Assembly (NCBI RefSeq): GCF_001467625.1
Contig: NZ_LNYB01000008.1
Coordinates: 1-64,000 of the forward strand
Direction of reading: 5' to 3'
Source of the DNA: Legionella feeleii
GTDB taxonomy: Bacteria; Pseudomonadota; Gammaproteobacteria; Legionellales; Legionellaceae
Length of the DNA: 64,000 nucleotides
The notes below the pieces were generated by a model. The model did no database searches, was not told where the DNA came from, and was given only the letters and a program-made list of their open reading frames with translations. Below, piece after piece: positions 1-9,030 of the stretch; the stretch's first letter is position 1, and each line of letters opens with the position of its first letter. Both the position numbers and the translations under genes were made by a program.

Positions 1-1140
1 GATGCCGGCCAATCCAGTTTTATCGCCCAGCCTTCTGTGGCAGGGACCTACGGTACCTTTACCTTAGCCGCCAATGGGGCCTGGACTTACACGGCGAACA
101 ATGCACAAACGGCCATCCAGCAATTAAAGGTTGGCCAATCGTTGACTGATAGTTTCACGGCGAAATCTCTCGATGGAACTGCTACCAAAGTGGTTACCGT
201 AACCATTCAGGGTACTAATGAAGTCCCTATTTTAACCAACGACACGAAAACTGGTAATGAAGATACAACCATTACCGGGAATGTTCTTAGCAATGATCAA
301 GATACAGATGGTGGTGTTTTAACTGTAACGGCTTTCTCCATCAACAATACCTCTTATACCGCTGGTGCTACAGCAACAATAGCGGGTGTAGGTACCGTTA
401 GCATTGCAGCAAATGGCGCTTATAATTTTACGCCTGTAGCGAATTGGAGTGGTTCAGCGCCATCTATAACTTATACCGTTAGTGATGGACAGGGCGGTTC
501 TGCAACGGCGTCTCTTCAACTCAATGTTACTCCAGTTGCTGATGTTCCTACTCTAGGATTAACTACTCCGACTTCTTCAATTCCAATTGGAACAGGGTTA
601 ATGAAAGAAACATGGACAAATAATATCTTAGGTTTGACAACGAATGGATCCGGGGCTACGCCAAGTACTTTACAAGCTGTTATAGAGGCTACTCTTTTAA
701 ATCCAAGTTCTACAACCAGTATACAAAATGTTCAACAACCAGGTACGAATGATGTTGCAGTAGGAACAGCATCAAAAATTTCAGGGCTTATTTATTTAGA
801 AGCAGGTCATACTTATACATTTAGTGGATCTGGTGATGATAGTATTTGTATTGTGGTGGGTAATAACGTTGTAGCTCAAGCTACCTGGGGAGGTAGTCAA
901 GGTGTATTTAGCGGTAATTTTGTCCCCACTGCAACAGGTTATTATTTGTTATCCATTTATCATAATAATTCTGATGGACCAGGTAATTATGATGTTAATT
1001 TGCGTGACAATGGTGGCGCGATTAAAGATTTAAGCTCAGCAAATTTCAAATTATATCAAGATGTAGATGATGTGCATGGCGTCAATCTCCGTCTTTCTGA
1101 ACTTAAGCCTGATGGTTTTTATCAAGCATACTCATTATAA
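1..1140 (+). CDS. VCBS-repeat type I secreted adhesin, 5'-truncated, first part before frameshift
   Basis: The frame is open from base 1, so the gene begins upstream of the window. The product is a chain of extracellular beta-sandwich repeats: a VCBS-type repeat at the start (TLAANGAWTYTANN), a cadherin/Ig-like tandem domain with the phrase NEDTTITGNVLSNDQDTDGG, then a PA14/GLEYA-like jelly-roll stretch around residues 195-340. Proteins of this build are large surface adhesins exported by type I secretion (LapA/RtxA class). The frame stops at 1138-1140 in mid-domain. The homologous continuation (EGSEDTAIPLS and onward) lies in the next frame, so one gene has been split by an apparent +1 shift within about 1120-1140. 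Whether this is a real mutation or a sequencing error cannot be told here. Confidence 0.85.
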   Translation, partial: DAGQSSFIAQPSVAGTYGTFTLAANGAWTYTANNAQTAIQQLKVGQSLTDSFTAKSLDGTATKVVTVTIQGTNEVPILTNDTKTGNEDTTITGNVLSNDQDTDGGVLTVTAFSINNTSYTAGATATIAGVGTVSIAANGAYNFTPVANWSGSAPSITYTVSDGQGGSATASLQLNVTPVADVPTLGLTTPTSSIPIGTGLMKETWTNNILGLTTNGSGATPSTLQAVIEATLLNPSSTTSIQNVQQPGTNDVAVGTASKISGLIYLEAGHTYTFSGSGDDSICIVVGNNVVAQATWGGSQGVFSGNFVPTATGYYLLSIYHNNSDGPGNYDVNLRDNGGAIKDLSSANFKLYQDVDDVHGVNLRLSELKPDGFYQAYSL

Positions 1141-2896
1141 TGAAGGTAGCGAAGATACAGCCATTCCACTCTCACGCATTAATGCTGCATTGGTAGATAC
1201 TGATGGTTCCGAAATTTTAGCAATTAAACTTGGTAATATTCCTGTCGGTGCTGTACTTAGTGATGGTACGCATACTTTCACTAGTACTGTAGGTAATACT
1301 TCTGTTGATATCACCGGTTGGAATCTGAATGCTTTAACAATTCTTCCGCCGCTCAATTTTAATGGCAATTTTTCACTGCAAGTCACTGCCACTGCAACGG
1401 AAACAGCAAACGGTGATCAAGAAAGCAGCACAGTAAATATTAACGTTGTTGTGTATCCAGTTGATGATGTCCCGGTAGCAAATATAGCCGATGGGGTAAC
1501 ACAAAATATTGCTGGCGCTGAAATTGATGGCGTATTAGCAGATATGGGGGGTGAATCTCAAGGTGGGGTAATCAATCTAAATGGAACACCTTTGGAAGGA
1601 TTAACTTCAGGGAGAGTTGATGTTACCTATAATGTATCTGGTTCAACGATTACTGCGATGGCTGGTTCAAATGTAGTATTTGTCCTTTCCGCTGATGGAC
1701 CTGATGGGACCTACAACTTTACTCTTCATCAACCGCTTGATCCTATTAACATTGCTTATACGCCAACAGTTACAGGTTCAGGTAATGCAAGTGCCTATTA
1801 TGTAAATAGTACGTCTGGGGCTTTGTCTACTTCAGCTGGTGATTGGGAAATGAAGATCACTGCAAGTGGGGGTAATGGTAATGTCATTTTAAATAGTAAT
1901 GGCCTGGGCGTTACAGGAGGTGCAGGTAATACCGTAGTTAATAGAGGTGAAAAATTAACATTTGATTTTGATAATACGGGTCTTGATGGGGTAGCAAATA
2001 ATGCTACTGGAATGACATTGGATCTTATTGCTACAGGCTCTGTAGATGTCTCTTATAAGTGGACTGCTTATTACACTGATGGCACAACTGCCACAGGAAC
2101 TGCAATTTTACCTGATGGAACAAGTGCCAGTGTTGATATTCCTGTAACAGCCAATAAATACCTTGATCGTGTAGAACTTGAAAATAATTCAAGCTCTTCC
2201 AGTGCAAATAATAAGCATTTCCGAGTTTCTGGAGTTGAATTTGATATTGAAGGCGATAAAACAACAGATTTGCCTTTCCAATTTACTGCTACTGATGGAG
2301 ATGGAGATTCTATTTCAGGGAACTTTACCGTTACAGTCACTTCTGATCCGTTAAATCTCAATTTGTTTGATTTTAGTAATGAGCATGAAAAAGTCCTTAG
2401 TAATAATTCTGAGAATTTATTAATTCCTGAGGATTTATCACACATGGGAACGGTAGCTGGCGGACATGGTATTGATACAGTGAAATTTAACGAAAATAAC
2501 ATGGGCTTAAGTACTAATGAAATTAAAGAACATTTTGGTCATGGTGGCTGGGAAGTGATTGATATGGCTGGTGCCGGTAAAAATGATGTGCATCTTGATT
2601 TGGATGCGGCATTAAAATTATCTCATAACAGTGATTTGAGTGTTGAGGTAAATGGTGTTACCTATGATCATGTGCTGAAAATTCGGGGGGACGGTGATGG
2701 CCAACAACATGATACAGTCAATATTGAAAAAACATCTACGCAAACCTGGAATGAACTTGGAAATGTAGATGCAGCACATGGTGGTGGAAAGCTTTTTGAA
2801 TTCTCCAATGGCGCTGAGGTTGCACATGTTCAGGTTGTGGGAGTTACTCCTACTGCTGCGTTGCCAGAAATTCCACCTCCAACGACAGTGACCTAA
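1067..2896 (+). CDS. C-terminal part of the VCBS-repeat adhesin (after frameshift)
   Basis: This is the continuation of the preceding adhesin in a different frame. True homologous sequence begins near base 1137; the ATG at 1067 is only the first available start after an in-frame stop, and the first 23 or so residues are out-of-frame translation of the upstream domain. The product shows further cadherin-like and Ig-like repeats (EGSEDTAIPLS, TDTDGSE-type turns, TDGDGDSISG) and a C-terminal region with GHGIDTVKF, DGDGQQHDTVNI and a conserved aromatic stretch, as found just before the secretion signal of LapA-like type I substrates. There is no ribosome-binding site for an independent start. A short acidic protein follows 17 bp later. 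Confidence 0.75.
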   Translation: MMCMASISVFLNLSLMVFIKHTHYNEGSEDTAIPLSRINAALVDTDGSEILAIKLGNIPVGAVLSDGTHTFTSTVGNTSVDITGWNLNALTILPPLNFNGNFSLQVTATATETANGDQESSTVNINVVVYPVDDVPVANIADGVTQNIAGAEIDGVLADMGGESQGGVINLNGTPLEGLTSGRVDVTYNVSGSTITAMAGSNVVFVLSADGPDGTYNFTLHQPLDPINIAYTPTVTGSGNASAYYVNSTSGALSTSAGDWEMKITASGGNGNVILNSNGLGVTGGAGNTVVNRGEKLTFDFDNTGLDGVANNATGMTLDLIATGSVDVSYKWTAYYTDGTTATGTAILPDGTSASVDIPVTANKYLDRVELENNSSSSSANNKHFRVSGVEFDIEGDKTTDLPFQFTATDGDGDSISGNFTVTVTSDPLNLNLFDFSNEHEKVLSNNSENLLIPEDLSHMGTVAGGHGIDTVKFNENNMGLSTNEIKEHFGHGGWEVIDMAGAGKNDVHLDLDAALKLSHNSDLSVEVNGVTYDHVLKIRGDGDGQQHDTVNIEKTSTQTWNELGNVDAAHGGGKLFEFSNGAEVAHVQVVGVTPTAALPEIPPPTTVT

Positions 2897-2913
2897 GGAC
2901 TAAGGAGAGTACT

Positions 2914-3090
2914 GTGAATTATCAAGATCAATCAGGAGAGCCGGAGGAAATCCCCTCTTCACCACCATTAGAAGATCCTATGCTGCCCGATCCAGCAGAA
3001 CCAGGCCCTGATTATTCTCCTGAGCCAAGTCCAGCCAATGATCCAGAGCCAGAACCAGTACATATACCAGAACCTTTGTCAGATGATTAA
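2914..3090 (+). CDS. Small acidic proline-rich protein (58 aa) downstream of the adhesin
   Basis: A GTG start at 2914 has a strong Shine-Dalgarno AAGGAG at 2902-2907 with 6-nt spacing, and begins 17 bp after the adhesin stop. The 58-residue product has no hydrophobic segment. It consists largely of Pro, Glu, Asp and Ser (PEPSPANDPEPEPVHIPEP in the C-terminal half). The ribosome site and spacing argue for translation as the last cistron of the adhesin transcript. I recognise no family. It could be a secretion accessory or chaperone-like tail peptide, or a decayed 3' end of a larger gene; the function is unknown. Confidence 0.55.
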   Translation: MNYQDQSGEPEEIPSSPPLEDPMLPDPAEPGPDYSPEPSPANDPEPEPVHIPEPLSDD

Positions 3091-3098
3091 ACAGCAGA

Positions 3099-3232
3099 CC
3101 CCTTGTATAACCGGTGTCTCTGGTTATATTGCTGTAATGCGAACGTTTCTGCGATGCTTATTTACTACTTACTTGTAAGCTCCGCTCCTGAAACGTTTGC
3201 GCCTTAAAATACAGAGGTTATGCAAGAGGCCT
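3099..3232. repeat. Imperfect palindromic intergenic element (about 130 bp)
   Basis: The outer arms are related as inverted copies: 3099-3122 (CCTTGTATAACC followed by TCTCTG) and the complement of 3212-3229 (CAGAGGTTATGCAAGAGG). Inner arms AACGTTTC (3142-3149) and GAAACGTT (3190-3197) are exact inverse complements. The complement strand carries GGAGCTTACAAGTAAGTAG, which resembles GGAGCATACACGTGAGTAG in the intergenic stretch at 15290-15320. This looks like a small dispersed non-coding repeat (REP/MITE-like) between the convergent adhesin operon and glutaminase. The ATAACC/GGTTAT hairpin at 3107-3127 may also end the adhesin transcript. Confidence 0.5.
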
Positions 3233-3250
3233 AATGGGTACTTTACCAGC

Positions 3251-4183
3251 TTAGGGAACTGCAAAATGCCATTCCATGGTTTTTGATAAGTTTTCCAAGA
3301 TAATTTCACCGCGAATGCTATTGCCTTTAGCATTGACTCGAGGACTAAGTACCACTATACCTGCTTTGGCAGGAACTACTGCAATGGTATATCCTGAAAC
3401 GCCACTTTTAGCGGGCATGCCGGTACGAACCATATGTGTTCCAGTCTCATCATATAAACCACAGGTTGCCATGATAGCGAGCGTAATTTTACATGTTTCA
3501 AGAGAAATAATTTGTGTTCCATCTTGGGGATCTTTTCCTGCATTGGCTAAGATAGTCGGTAAATAGAGCATCTGTTCAAGCATTGCTTCGTAAGAGCAAA
3601 GAGTAAAATATAAATCAAGGGTTTCATTAACGCCGGTTCCCAAATTGTTCCTGCTTTTAAGTAAATACGCCATAGAACGATTACGGTCCCCAGTCCTTTT
3701 TTCTGACGCAAATACGAGAGGATTTATGCTCAAACGCTGATTAAATAATTTCTGTACCCAATGTTCCAGCCAGGCAAATTTCTGCTCCCCTAAGCCAGGT
3801 ATATGAGAGCAAAGGGTGATTGCGCCGGCATTTAACATAGGATTGGATGGTTTGGGGCCAAACCGTTCGAGACGGGTAATCGATGCAAAATCATCACCGG
3901 AAGGTTCAACTTTAACCCATTCAAAAAGCTGTTCTGCGCCAAATTCCTCTAAAAGACCAATAAGGGGAATCATTTTGCCTGTACTTTGTAAAGTAACTGG
4001 CGATAAAGGCATATTGCTGTAAGAAAATGATTCGCCGCTTAAAAGCTTAACTGCTACTGCAGTTAAGTCTTTGTTCACATTCGCTAATTCGGGTATGTAA
4101 TTCGCGGTATCGCCATCCTGATTGCGCTCCGCCTTGTTGACTAATTGTTTCAAAAGAGCAGGTGTTATTTTTTTATTTGTCAT
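3251..4183 (-). CDS. glsA: Glutaminase (GlsA family)
   Basis: The enzyme hydrolyses L-glutamine to glutamate and ammonia in the cytosol. The 310-residue length is normal for the beta-lactamase-fold serine-dependent glutaminases. The catalytic S-x-x-K is at Ser67-Lys70 in LQSTGKMI, matching the usual position (about Ser66). Other family blocks are visible: NPMLNAGAI, the RN-x-S-x-A-type run ending in MAYLLKSRNN, LANAGKDP, and the C-terminal KSGVSGYTIAVVPAKAGIVVLSPRVNAKGNSIRG. The gene is monocistronic, facing the adhesin and separated from trpC by about 160 bp of AT-rich DNA. Confidence 0.95.
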   Translation of the reverse strand: MTNKKITPALLKQLVNKAERNQDGDTANYIPELANVNKDLTAVAVKLLSGESFSYSNMPLSPVTLQSTGKMIPLIGLLEEFGAEQLFEWVKVEPSGDDFASITRLERFGPKPSNPMLNAGAITLCSHIPGLGEQKFAWLEHWVQKLFNQRLSINPLVFASEKRTGDRNRSMAYLLKSRNNLGTGVNETLDLYFTLCSYEAMLEQMLYLPTILANAGKDPQDGTQIISLETCKITLAIMATCGLYDETGTHMVRTGMPAKSGVSGYTIAVVPAKAGIVVLSPRVNAKGNSIRGEIILENLSKTMEWHFAVP

Positions 4184-4346
4184 AGGCTCTCAGCCATAAA
4201 AAATGGGGTTGCATTATGCTAAATTTAGCACAGTAAGACAAATAAATGGAAAAACCACTCATTTTCAGTGGGGTAAGGATATTATTGGTGACTAAATAAT
4301 TTAATTAAAAACAAATAATTAATTAAAAAAATATAAACTGTAAAGA

Positions 4347-5117
4347 TTAGCTCATTAATTCTTGAAGTTTATGTCCTATATTTGCCGCGCGCATTAAACT
4401 CTCACCGATTAAAAAGGTATTGATGCCATTTGCTTGCATTAGCTTAATATCTTCGTTGGTGTTAATGCCGCTTTCACTGATCATGATTTTATCTGCTGGC
4501 AGATGATGAATTAATTCAAGACTGGTACGAATATCAGTAATAAACGTGTGTAAACTTCGATTATTGACTCCCATCAAAGGAGTAGGTAGTACCAGTGCAC
4601 GCTCAAGTTCTGTTAGCGTATGGCTTTCTACCAATACTGCCATACCCAGTTCTTGAGCTAATTGGCAATAATCTCGGAGTTGTGAATCATCAAGCATAGC
4701 AACTATCAACAAAATACAATCGGCTCCCAGAGCCCGGCTTTCATGGAGTTGGTAATCATCTATGATGAAGTCTTTACGTAGCACAGGTAAGGATGAATGT
4801 TTTTTCGCTACAGCTAAATAACTTGGATCGCCTTGAAAAAAGTGATGGTCTGTAAGGACAGATAAACAGCTGGCACCATTTTTTTCGTAAATTTGGGCGA
4901 TAGTTGCTACATCAAAATCAGCACGTATGATTCCTTTACTGGGTGAGGCTTTTTTGATTTCCGCAATAATGGCTGGATTAATCTTATGTAAGCCAGCAAT
5001 AAAATCTCGAACAGGTAAAGTGTCAATATTTTTTAAACTGGCTAAAGGCTTAAGACGTTTTGCTTGTGCAATTTCTTCCTGCTTATGTTCGGCTATGCGA
5101 TTTAAAATACTATTCAT
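4347..5117 (-). CDS. trpC: Indole-3-glycerol-phosphate synthase
   Basis: The enzyme converts 1-(2-carboxyphenylamino)-1-deoxyribulose 5-phosphate to indole-3-glycerol phosphate in tryptophan synthesis. The 256-residue monofunctional (beta/alpha)8 enzyme shows the signature [14 protein letters not shown], the substrate-binding [11 protein letters not shown] and [10 protein letters not shown], and ISESGI near the C-terminus. It is the last gene of the kdsD-to-trpC run. Its start codon shares one base with the stop of trpD, implying translational coupling. It is not fused to TrpF, unlike in enterics. Confidence 0.97.
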   Translation of the reverse strand: MNSILNRIAEHKQEEIAQAKRLKPLASLKNIDTLPVRDFIAGLHKINPAIIAEIKKASPSKGIIRADFDVATIAQIYEKNGASCLSVLTDHHFFQGDPSYLAVAKKHSSLPVLRKDFIIDDYQLHESRALGADCILLIVAMLDDSQLRDYCQLAQELGMAVLVESHTLTELERALVLPTPLMGVNNRSLHTFITDIRTSLELIHHLPADKIMISESGINTNEDIKLMQANGINTFLIGESLMRAANIGHKLQELMS

Positions 5118-6139
5118 TATTGTTTTATCACTTGTTGAGTTAATTCTTTCAATTGCACAAATTTTTCGGCGGCTTTGCCACTATCAATTGCCTTTTTGGC
5201 CTTTTCTACAGCATCGTTGAAACTGGAGCTGAGTTCCGCACAATAAAGTGCTGCGGCAGTGTTTAATAGGACGATATCGCGTGCGGGCCCCAACTCACCA
5301 TTCAACACCTTCTCTGCAAGTATCAGGCTTTGAGCAGGGGAGTTAACAATAATGGCTTCCAAATCCGCATGAAAACAATCATAATCTTTGGGGTCAATAC
5401 ACCAATGTTTGAATTCGCCTTGATGATATTCTACAACATCCGTAATGGCTGAAATACTGACCTCATCCATGCCATCACGAGAATTGATGACCAATGCACG
5501 CTCACTGCCAAGATTAGCAAGCACTTTGGCTATTGGCTCTAGCAAACGATATGCGCAGACGCCGACAACTTGTTTTTTTACATGGGCGGGATTAATAAGG
5601 GGGCCAAGTAAATTAAAAAAAGTACGTATCCCAAGTTGTTGACGTGCTGTTTTTGCATGTTGTACAGCTTGATGAAAATGAGGAGCAAATAAAAAACTGA
5701 CACCGCATTGCTGCATACAGGCTTGTAACTGTGCATCGGTCAAATGAAGTTCGAAGCCAGCCTGTAATAGCAAATCGGCACTACCACTACGACTAGAAAC
5801 AGAACGATTACCGTGTTTAGCCACATGAGCCCCTGCTGCTGCAGCAACAAAACTGCTGACCGTTGAGACATTAAAGGTATTTTTGCCATCACCCCCTGTG
5901 CCCACGATGTCTAGCAAATCATTACCTAAATCAATACAGTGAGCCATTTTCATCATGACGGAAGCCGCAGCAGTTAATTCCTCAACTGTTTCACCTTTCA
6001 TACGCATGAGGGCTAAGAAGGTAGCGATTTGCACATCACTCAATTCACCTTTCATGCAGGCAAACATAAAGTCTTGTGTTGCTGTGGCGGTTAAATTTTC
6101 ACCGGCAATTAATTGCTCAAATAATTTATTGGTATTCAT
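5117..6139 (-). CDS. trpD: Anthranilate phosphoribosyltransferase
   Basis: The enzyme transfers phosphoribose from PRPP to anthranilate. The 340-residue length is typical of a stand-alone TrpD. The PRPP/Mg-binding motif [14 protein letters not shown] lies near residue 80, followed by [17 protein letters not shown] and [10 protein letters not shown]. The helical N-terminal domain contains the usual ALRMKGET segment. The gene overlaps trpG by 14 bp upstream and trpC by one base downstream. Confidence 0.97.
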   Translation of the reverse strand: MNTNKLFEQLIAGENLTATATQDFMFACMKGELSDVQIATFLALMRMKGETVEELTAAASVMMKMAHCIDLGNDLLDIVGTGGDGKNTFNVSTVSSFVAAAAGAHVAKHGNRSVSSRSGSADLLLQAGFELHLTDAQLQACMQQCGVSFLFAPHFHQAVQHAKTARQQLGIRTFFNLLGPLINPAHVKKQVVGVCAYRLLEPIAKVLANLGSERALVINSRDGMDEVSISAITDVVEYHQGEFKHWCIDPKDYDCFHADLEAIIVNSPAQSLILAEKVLNGELGPARDIVLLNTAAALYCAELSSSFNDAVEKAKKAIDSGKAAEKFVQLKELTQQVIKQ

Positions 6140-6695
6140 AGGCTAAAAAATGAGTTAAAAGCTGCATGCCATATTCACTTAAAATGGCTTCCGGATGAAA
6201 TTGTAGACCATATAAAGGATATTGACGATGTGTAATAGCCATAATTGTATTATCAGCCCATGCATCAATGGCAAAACAAGAGGGCAGGGTTGCAATATCG
6301 ACAGCTAATGAATGATAACGAGTAGCCTGAAATGGGGTGGGCAAATTACGAAACAAGCCTTGCTTGTTATGGTTAATTAAAGAGTTTTTGCCGTGCATTA
6401 TTTCTGGTGCCTGAATAATGGAAGCTCCAAAAAAATGAGCTAGACATTGATGACCTAAACAAATTCCAAGAATGGGAGTTTGTTGATAAAAATGTTCAAT
6501 CACCTGTAAAGAAATACCTGCCTGCGCTGGGCCTTTGGGGCCGGGAGAAATAACCAGGTATTGGGGCGCTAGACGTTCAATATCCTCAATAGAGATGCGA
6601 TCATTTGCAAAGACCTTAACCTCTTGCCCCAAGCATTGAAAGTATTGTACGAGGTTATAAGTAAAAGAATCGTAATTATCAATAATTAGCAACAT
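6126..6695 (-). CDS. trpG: Anthranilate / aminodeoxychorismate synthase glutamine amidotransferase subunit
   Basis: A class I glutamine amidotransferase of 189 residues that supplies ammonia to a chorismate-using synthase (TrpE or PabB). It has the classical start MLLIIDNYDSFTYNL, the nucleophile Cys79 in GICLGHQ, and the His-Glu pair in LQFHPEAILSE near the C-terminus. The partner subunit TrpE is not in this window. Co-transcription with trpD and trpC favours the tryptophan pathway, but such subunits are often shared with folate synthesis. It begins 2 bp after lptB. Confidence 0.95.
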   Translation of the reverse strand: MLLIIDNYDSFTYNLVQYFQCLGQEVKVFANDRISIEDIERLAPQYLVISPGPKGPAQAGISLQVIEHFYQQTPILGICLGHQCLAHFFGASIIQAPEIMHGKNSLINHNKQGLFRNLPTPFQATRYHSLAVDIATLPSCFAIDAWADNTIMAITHRQYPLYGLQFHPEAILSEYGMQLLTHFLAYEYQ

Positions 6696-6697
6696 GA

Positions 6698-7423
6698 TTA
6701 TAATGAGAACTCTTCACCCAAATACACTGCACGTACTTGTTGGTTGGCAAGAATTGCTTCGGGCGAACCTTCGCAAAGGATTCTGCCCTGAGTCACAATA
6801 TATGCTCGTTCACAGATATCTAAAGTTTCACGGACATTGTGATCTGTGATTAAAACCCCAATATTTTTGTCACATAAATGGGAAATTATTTTTTTAATAT
6901 CAAGAACAGAGATAGGATCAACACCTGCGAATGGCTCATCCAACAAAATGAAGGTCGGTTCAATGGCCAATGCGCGTGCGATTTCAACACGGCGGCGCTC
7001 ACCACCTGATAAACTCATTCCTAAACTTTTTTGTAAATGAGAAATATGGAATTCATGCAGCAATTGCTCTAGTTTCTCTTGCCGTGCTTGCTCATCGAGA
7101 TCATTACGTAATTGCAGGATAGCCAAGATATTCTCTGATACGGTCATTTTACGAAATACTGATGCTTCCTGGGGTAGATAACCTACACCTAATCGTGCTC
7201 GTTGGTGCATCGGCGCCTTGGTAACATCTTTGCCGTCAAGGATGATTTGGCCCTCATCACAGGATTGGAGGCCAACGATCATATAAAAACAAGTTGTTTT
7301 TCCTGCCCCGTTTGGCCCTAATAAACCGACACATTCGCCACGACGAATATTAATACTGACACCATTAACAACAGTACGGGTTTTAAATGATTTTTTTAAG
7401 TTTTTTGCTGACAATTCACTCAT
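6698..7423 (-). CDS. lptB: LPS export ABC transporter ATPase LptB
   Basis: The cytosolic ATPase that powers extraction of lipopolysaccharide from the inner membrane with LptFG and LptC. The 241-residue product has Walker [11 protein letters not shown]-loop LPQEASVF (typical of LptB), signature LSGGERRR, Walker [13 protein letters not shown] and switch His in ITDHNV. The first four bases overlap the lptA stop, as in other gammaproteobacteria. Where many relatives have rpoN and hpf downstream, here trpG follows directly. Confidence 0.98.
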   Translation of the reverse strand: MSELSAKNLKKSFKTRTVVNGVSINIRRGECVGLLGPNGAGKTTCFYMIVGLQSCDEGQIILDGKDVTKAPMHQRARLGVGYLPQEASVFRKMTVSENILAILQLRNDLDEQARQEKLEQLLHEFHISHLQKSLGMSLSGGERRRVEIARALAIEPTFILLDEPFAGVDPISVLDIKKIISHLCDKNIGVLITDHNVRETLDICERAYIVTQGRILCEGSPEAILANQQVRAVYLGEEFSL

Positions 7424-7944
7424 GATTGTTTTCCTGGATGAATGATAATTGTCGTACGTGTCTTACCATCACTTTTAGAGACTACATGCTGTTTGAGCGT
7501 ATCGTAACTAATTTTAGGCGCTGCAAAAGAATTATCACCTTGGGATACATGGGCATTACCAATCAGTTCAATCAGGTGGCGGTTTGGATAATAACGGATG
7601 ATATCAGCGTAGGCATGTAATAAGGGTTTATCTAATGCAGTTTGCGTCCAATAATGAGCCTGTTCCTTATCATTACCTTCTGCAACAGCAAAAACTAATT
7701 TGTTGTGTTTATCACCCTCAGTAATCGCTTTTGCTGCTCGTAAATGAGTAGTTCCTTGATCGAATTGGACGTCACCAATATATTCCCCGCGATGGGTTTG
7801 TTGATCGAGATCAGCCGAATCCGCTGATAATTCAACCAGTTTTTCGCGATCATCAGGCATTGCCAGACTATGGTTACTAGTTAAGATCAGTATTAACAAC
7901 GTAATGCATTTCAATAGTCCAATCTTAGGCATGTTTGGGTTCAT
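7420..7944 (-). CDS. lptA: LPS transport periplasmic protein LptA
   Basis: A 174-residue periplasmic bridge protein of the Lpt machinery. It has an N-terminal signal peptide (hydrophobic [16 protein letters not shown], cleavage near residue 28) and an OstA-like beta-jellyroll: [40 protein letters not shown] and the segment [22 protein letters not shown]. It sits between lptC (20-bp overlap) and lptB (4-bp overlap), consistent with one translationally coupled unit. Confidence 0.95.
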   Translation of the reverse strand: MNPNMPKIGLLKCITLLILILTSNHSLAMPDDREKLVELSADSADLDQQTHRGEYIGDVQFDQGTTHLRAAKAITEGDKHNKLVFAVAEGNDKEQAHYWTQTALDKPLLHAYADIIRYYPNRHLIELIGNAHVSQGDNSFAAPKISYDTLKQHVVSKSDGKTRTTIIIHPGKQS

Positions 7945-8497
7945 AAGTGGCTCGCGCTTTACTTAATAACTGTACTCGCTTATCGGCTAGATAGGCTTTC
8001 ATTCCCTGGGCGAGAACAATACTGCCTGGTTGTTCAAAGCGCACTGCTTTTTCGGTAGTGGCTAGCTTGTTTTTAGGAAAATAGGTGAGTTCCTCTGTTT
8101 TCATTGTACTTTCCTGGTTGTGCGTACTTTTATTTTGATGAACTATTACATTATGAATAAAAGTAATTTGTTGCCCGCCATTGATTGCCCTGGCTCGCTC
8201 GGATTTAATTTCCCAAGGTGCTTGGTTGTCTTGAGTGATAATAATATGAGGCGATTGCAGTAGGTGGGTATTATGGTTCGGTATATGCTGTACTTCGGGA
8301 GTTTTTAAATAATTGACTAATTTCCCAGTCTCATCAAAACGGCGTACAGTTAAGTTCGTAATAATTGTGTCAGCCGCTTTTGAAAGGGCTTTATCATTAA
8401 GTTTGGCTACTGGTGTAGAGCTTGCAAAATACCAACCGGAACATGCCAGTGCTATTAATACACAAAATAACCATGCAGCTTGTTTGGCTGCATTCAT
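7925..8497 (-). CDS. lptC: LPS export protein LptC
   Basis: A 190-residue inner-membrane-anchored periplasmic protein that docks LptA to LptB2FG. A single N-terminal membrane segment (WLFCVLIALACSGWYFA, about residues 9-25) is followed by a weakly conserved OstA-like jellyroll with RRFDETGKLVNYLKTPEVQHIP and KTEELTYFPKNKLATTEKAVRF. Assignment rests on this pattern and on position between kdsC (4-bp overlap) and lptA (20-bp overlap), which is the standard order. Confidence 0.93.
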   Translation of the reverse strand: MNAAKQAAWLFCVLIALACSGWYFASSTPVAKLNDKALSKAADTIITNLTVRRFDETGKLVNYLKTPEVQHIPNHNTHLLQSPHIIITQDNQAPWEIKSERARAINGGQQITFIHNVIVHQNKSTHNQESTMKTEELTYFPKNKLATTEKAVRFEQPGSIVLAQGMKAYLADKRVQLLSKARATYEPKHA

Positions 8498-9021
8498 GAT
8501 GCGAGGTACCTGGTTAGTGCGAGTTCTTGTTTGTCTTGCGCGTTTAGAATTAGTTCACAAACTTCACGAACAGCGCCACGCCCGCCTTGTTGTTCAGTTT
8601 GCCAAACCGCAAATTCTTTTACTTGAGGCACCGCATTTGCAACGGCAACTCCCAGGCCTACCTGTTGAATAATAGCCAAATCAGGTAGGTCGTCCCCTAT
8701 ATAAGCAATTTCCTTGTTACTCAAACCCAGGCGTAATTTTAACTGCTCAAATGCATCTCGCTTATCTACCTGTCCTGTAAAATAGTGTAAAATACCTAAT
8801 TGTTTCATGCGGTGATCAATGACGGCATTTTGAGAAGTAGTAATAACTGCTACTACTATGTCAGCAGCCATTAGTAATTTTAAACCCATTCCATCTTGTA
8901 CATGAAAAGATTTTAATTCATTGCCCATGTTATCTATATGGAGAAGACCATCAGTCAAAACCCCATCAACATCACAAATTAAGCACTTGATATGCTTGGC
9001 TTTTTCTGTTAATTCGTTCAT
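8494..9021 (-). CDS. kdsC: 3-deoxy-D-manno-octulosonate 8-phosphate phosphatase
   Basis: A HAD-superfamily (C0 type) phosphatase of 175 residues that removes the phosphate from Kdo-8-P. The nucleophile motif ICDVDGVLTDG is near residue 16; the second motif ITTSQN and the third motif IGDDLPDLAII carry the expected Ser/Thr and Asp residues. It follows kdsD by 9 bp and overlaps lptC by 4 bp, so Kdo synthesis and LPS export are made together. Confidence 0.97.
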   Translation of the reverse strand: MNELTEKAKHIKCLICDVDGVLTDGLLHIDNMGNELKSFHVQDGMGLKLLMAADIVVAVITTSQNAVIDHRMKQLGILHYFTGQVDKRDAFEQLKLRLGLSNKEIAYIGDDLPDLAIIQQVGLGVAVANAVPQVKEFAVWQTEQQGGRGAVREVCELILNAQDKQELALTRYLAS

Positions 9022-9030
9022 TTTTCCACC

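Noticed and set aside
5955-8672. Several plus-strand open frames opposite trp and lpt genes
   Set aside because: Antisense shadows of well-recognised genes with no coding evidence of their own.
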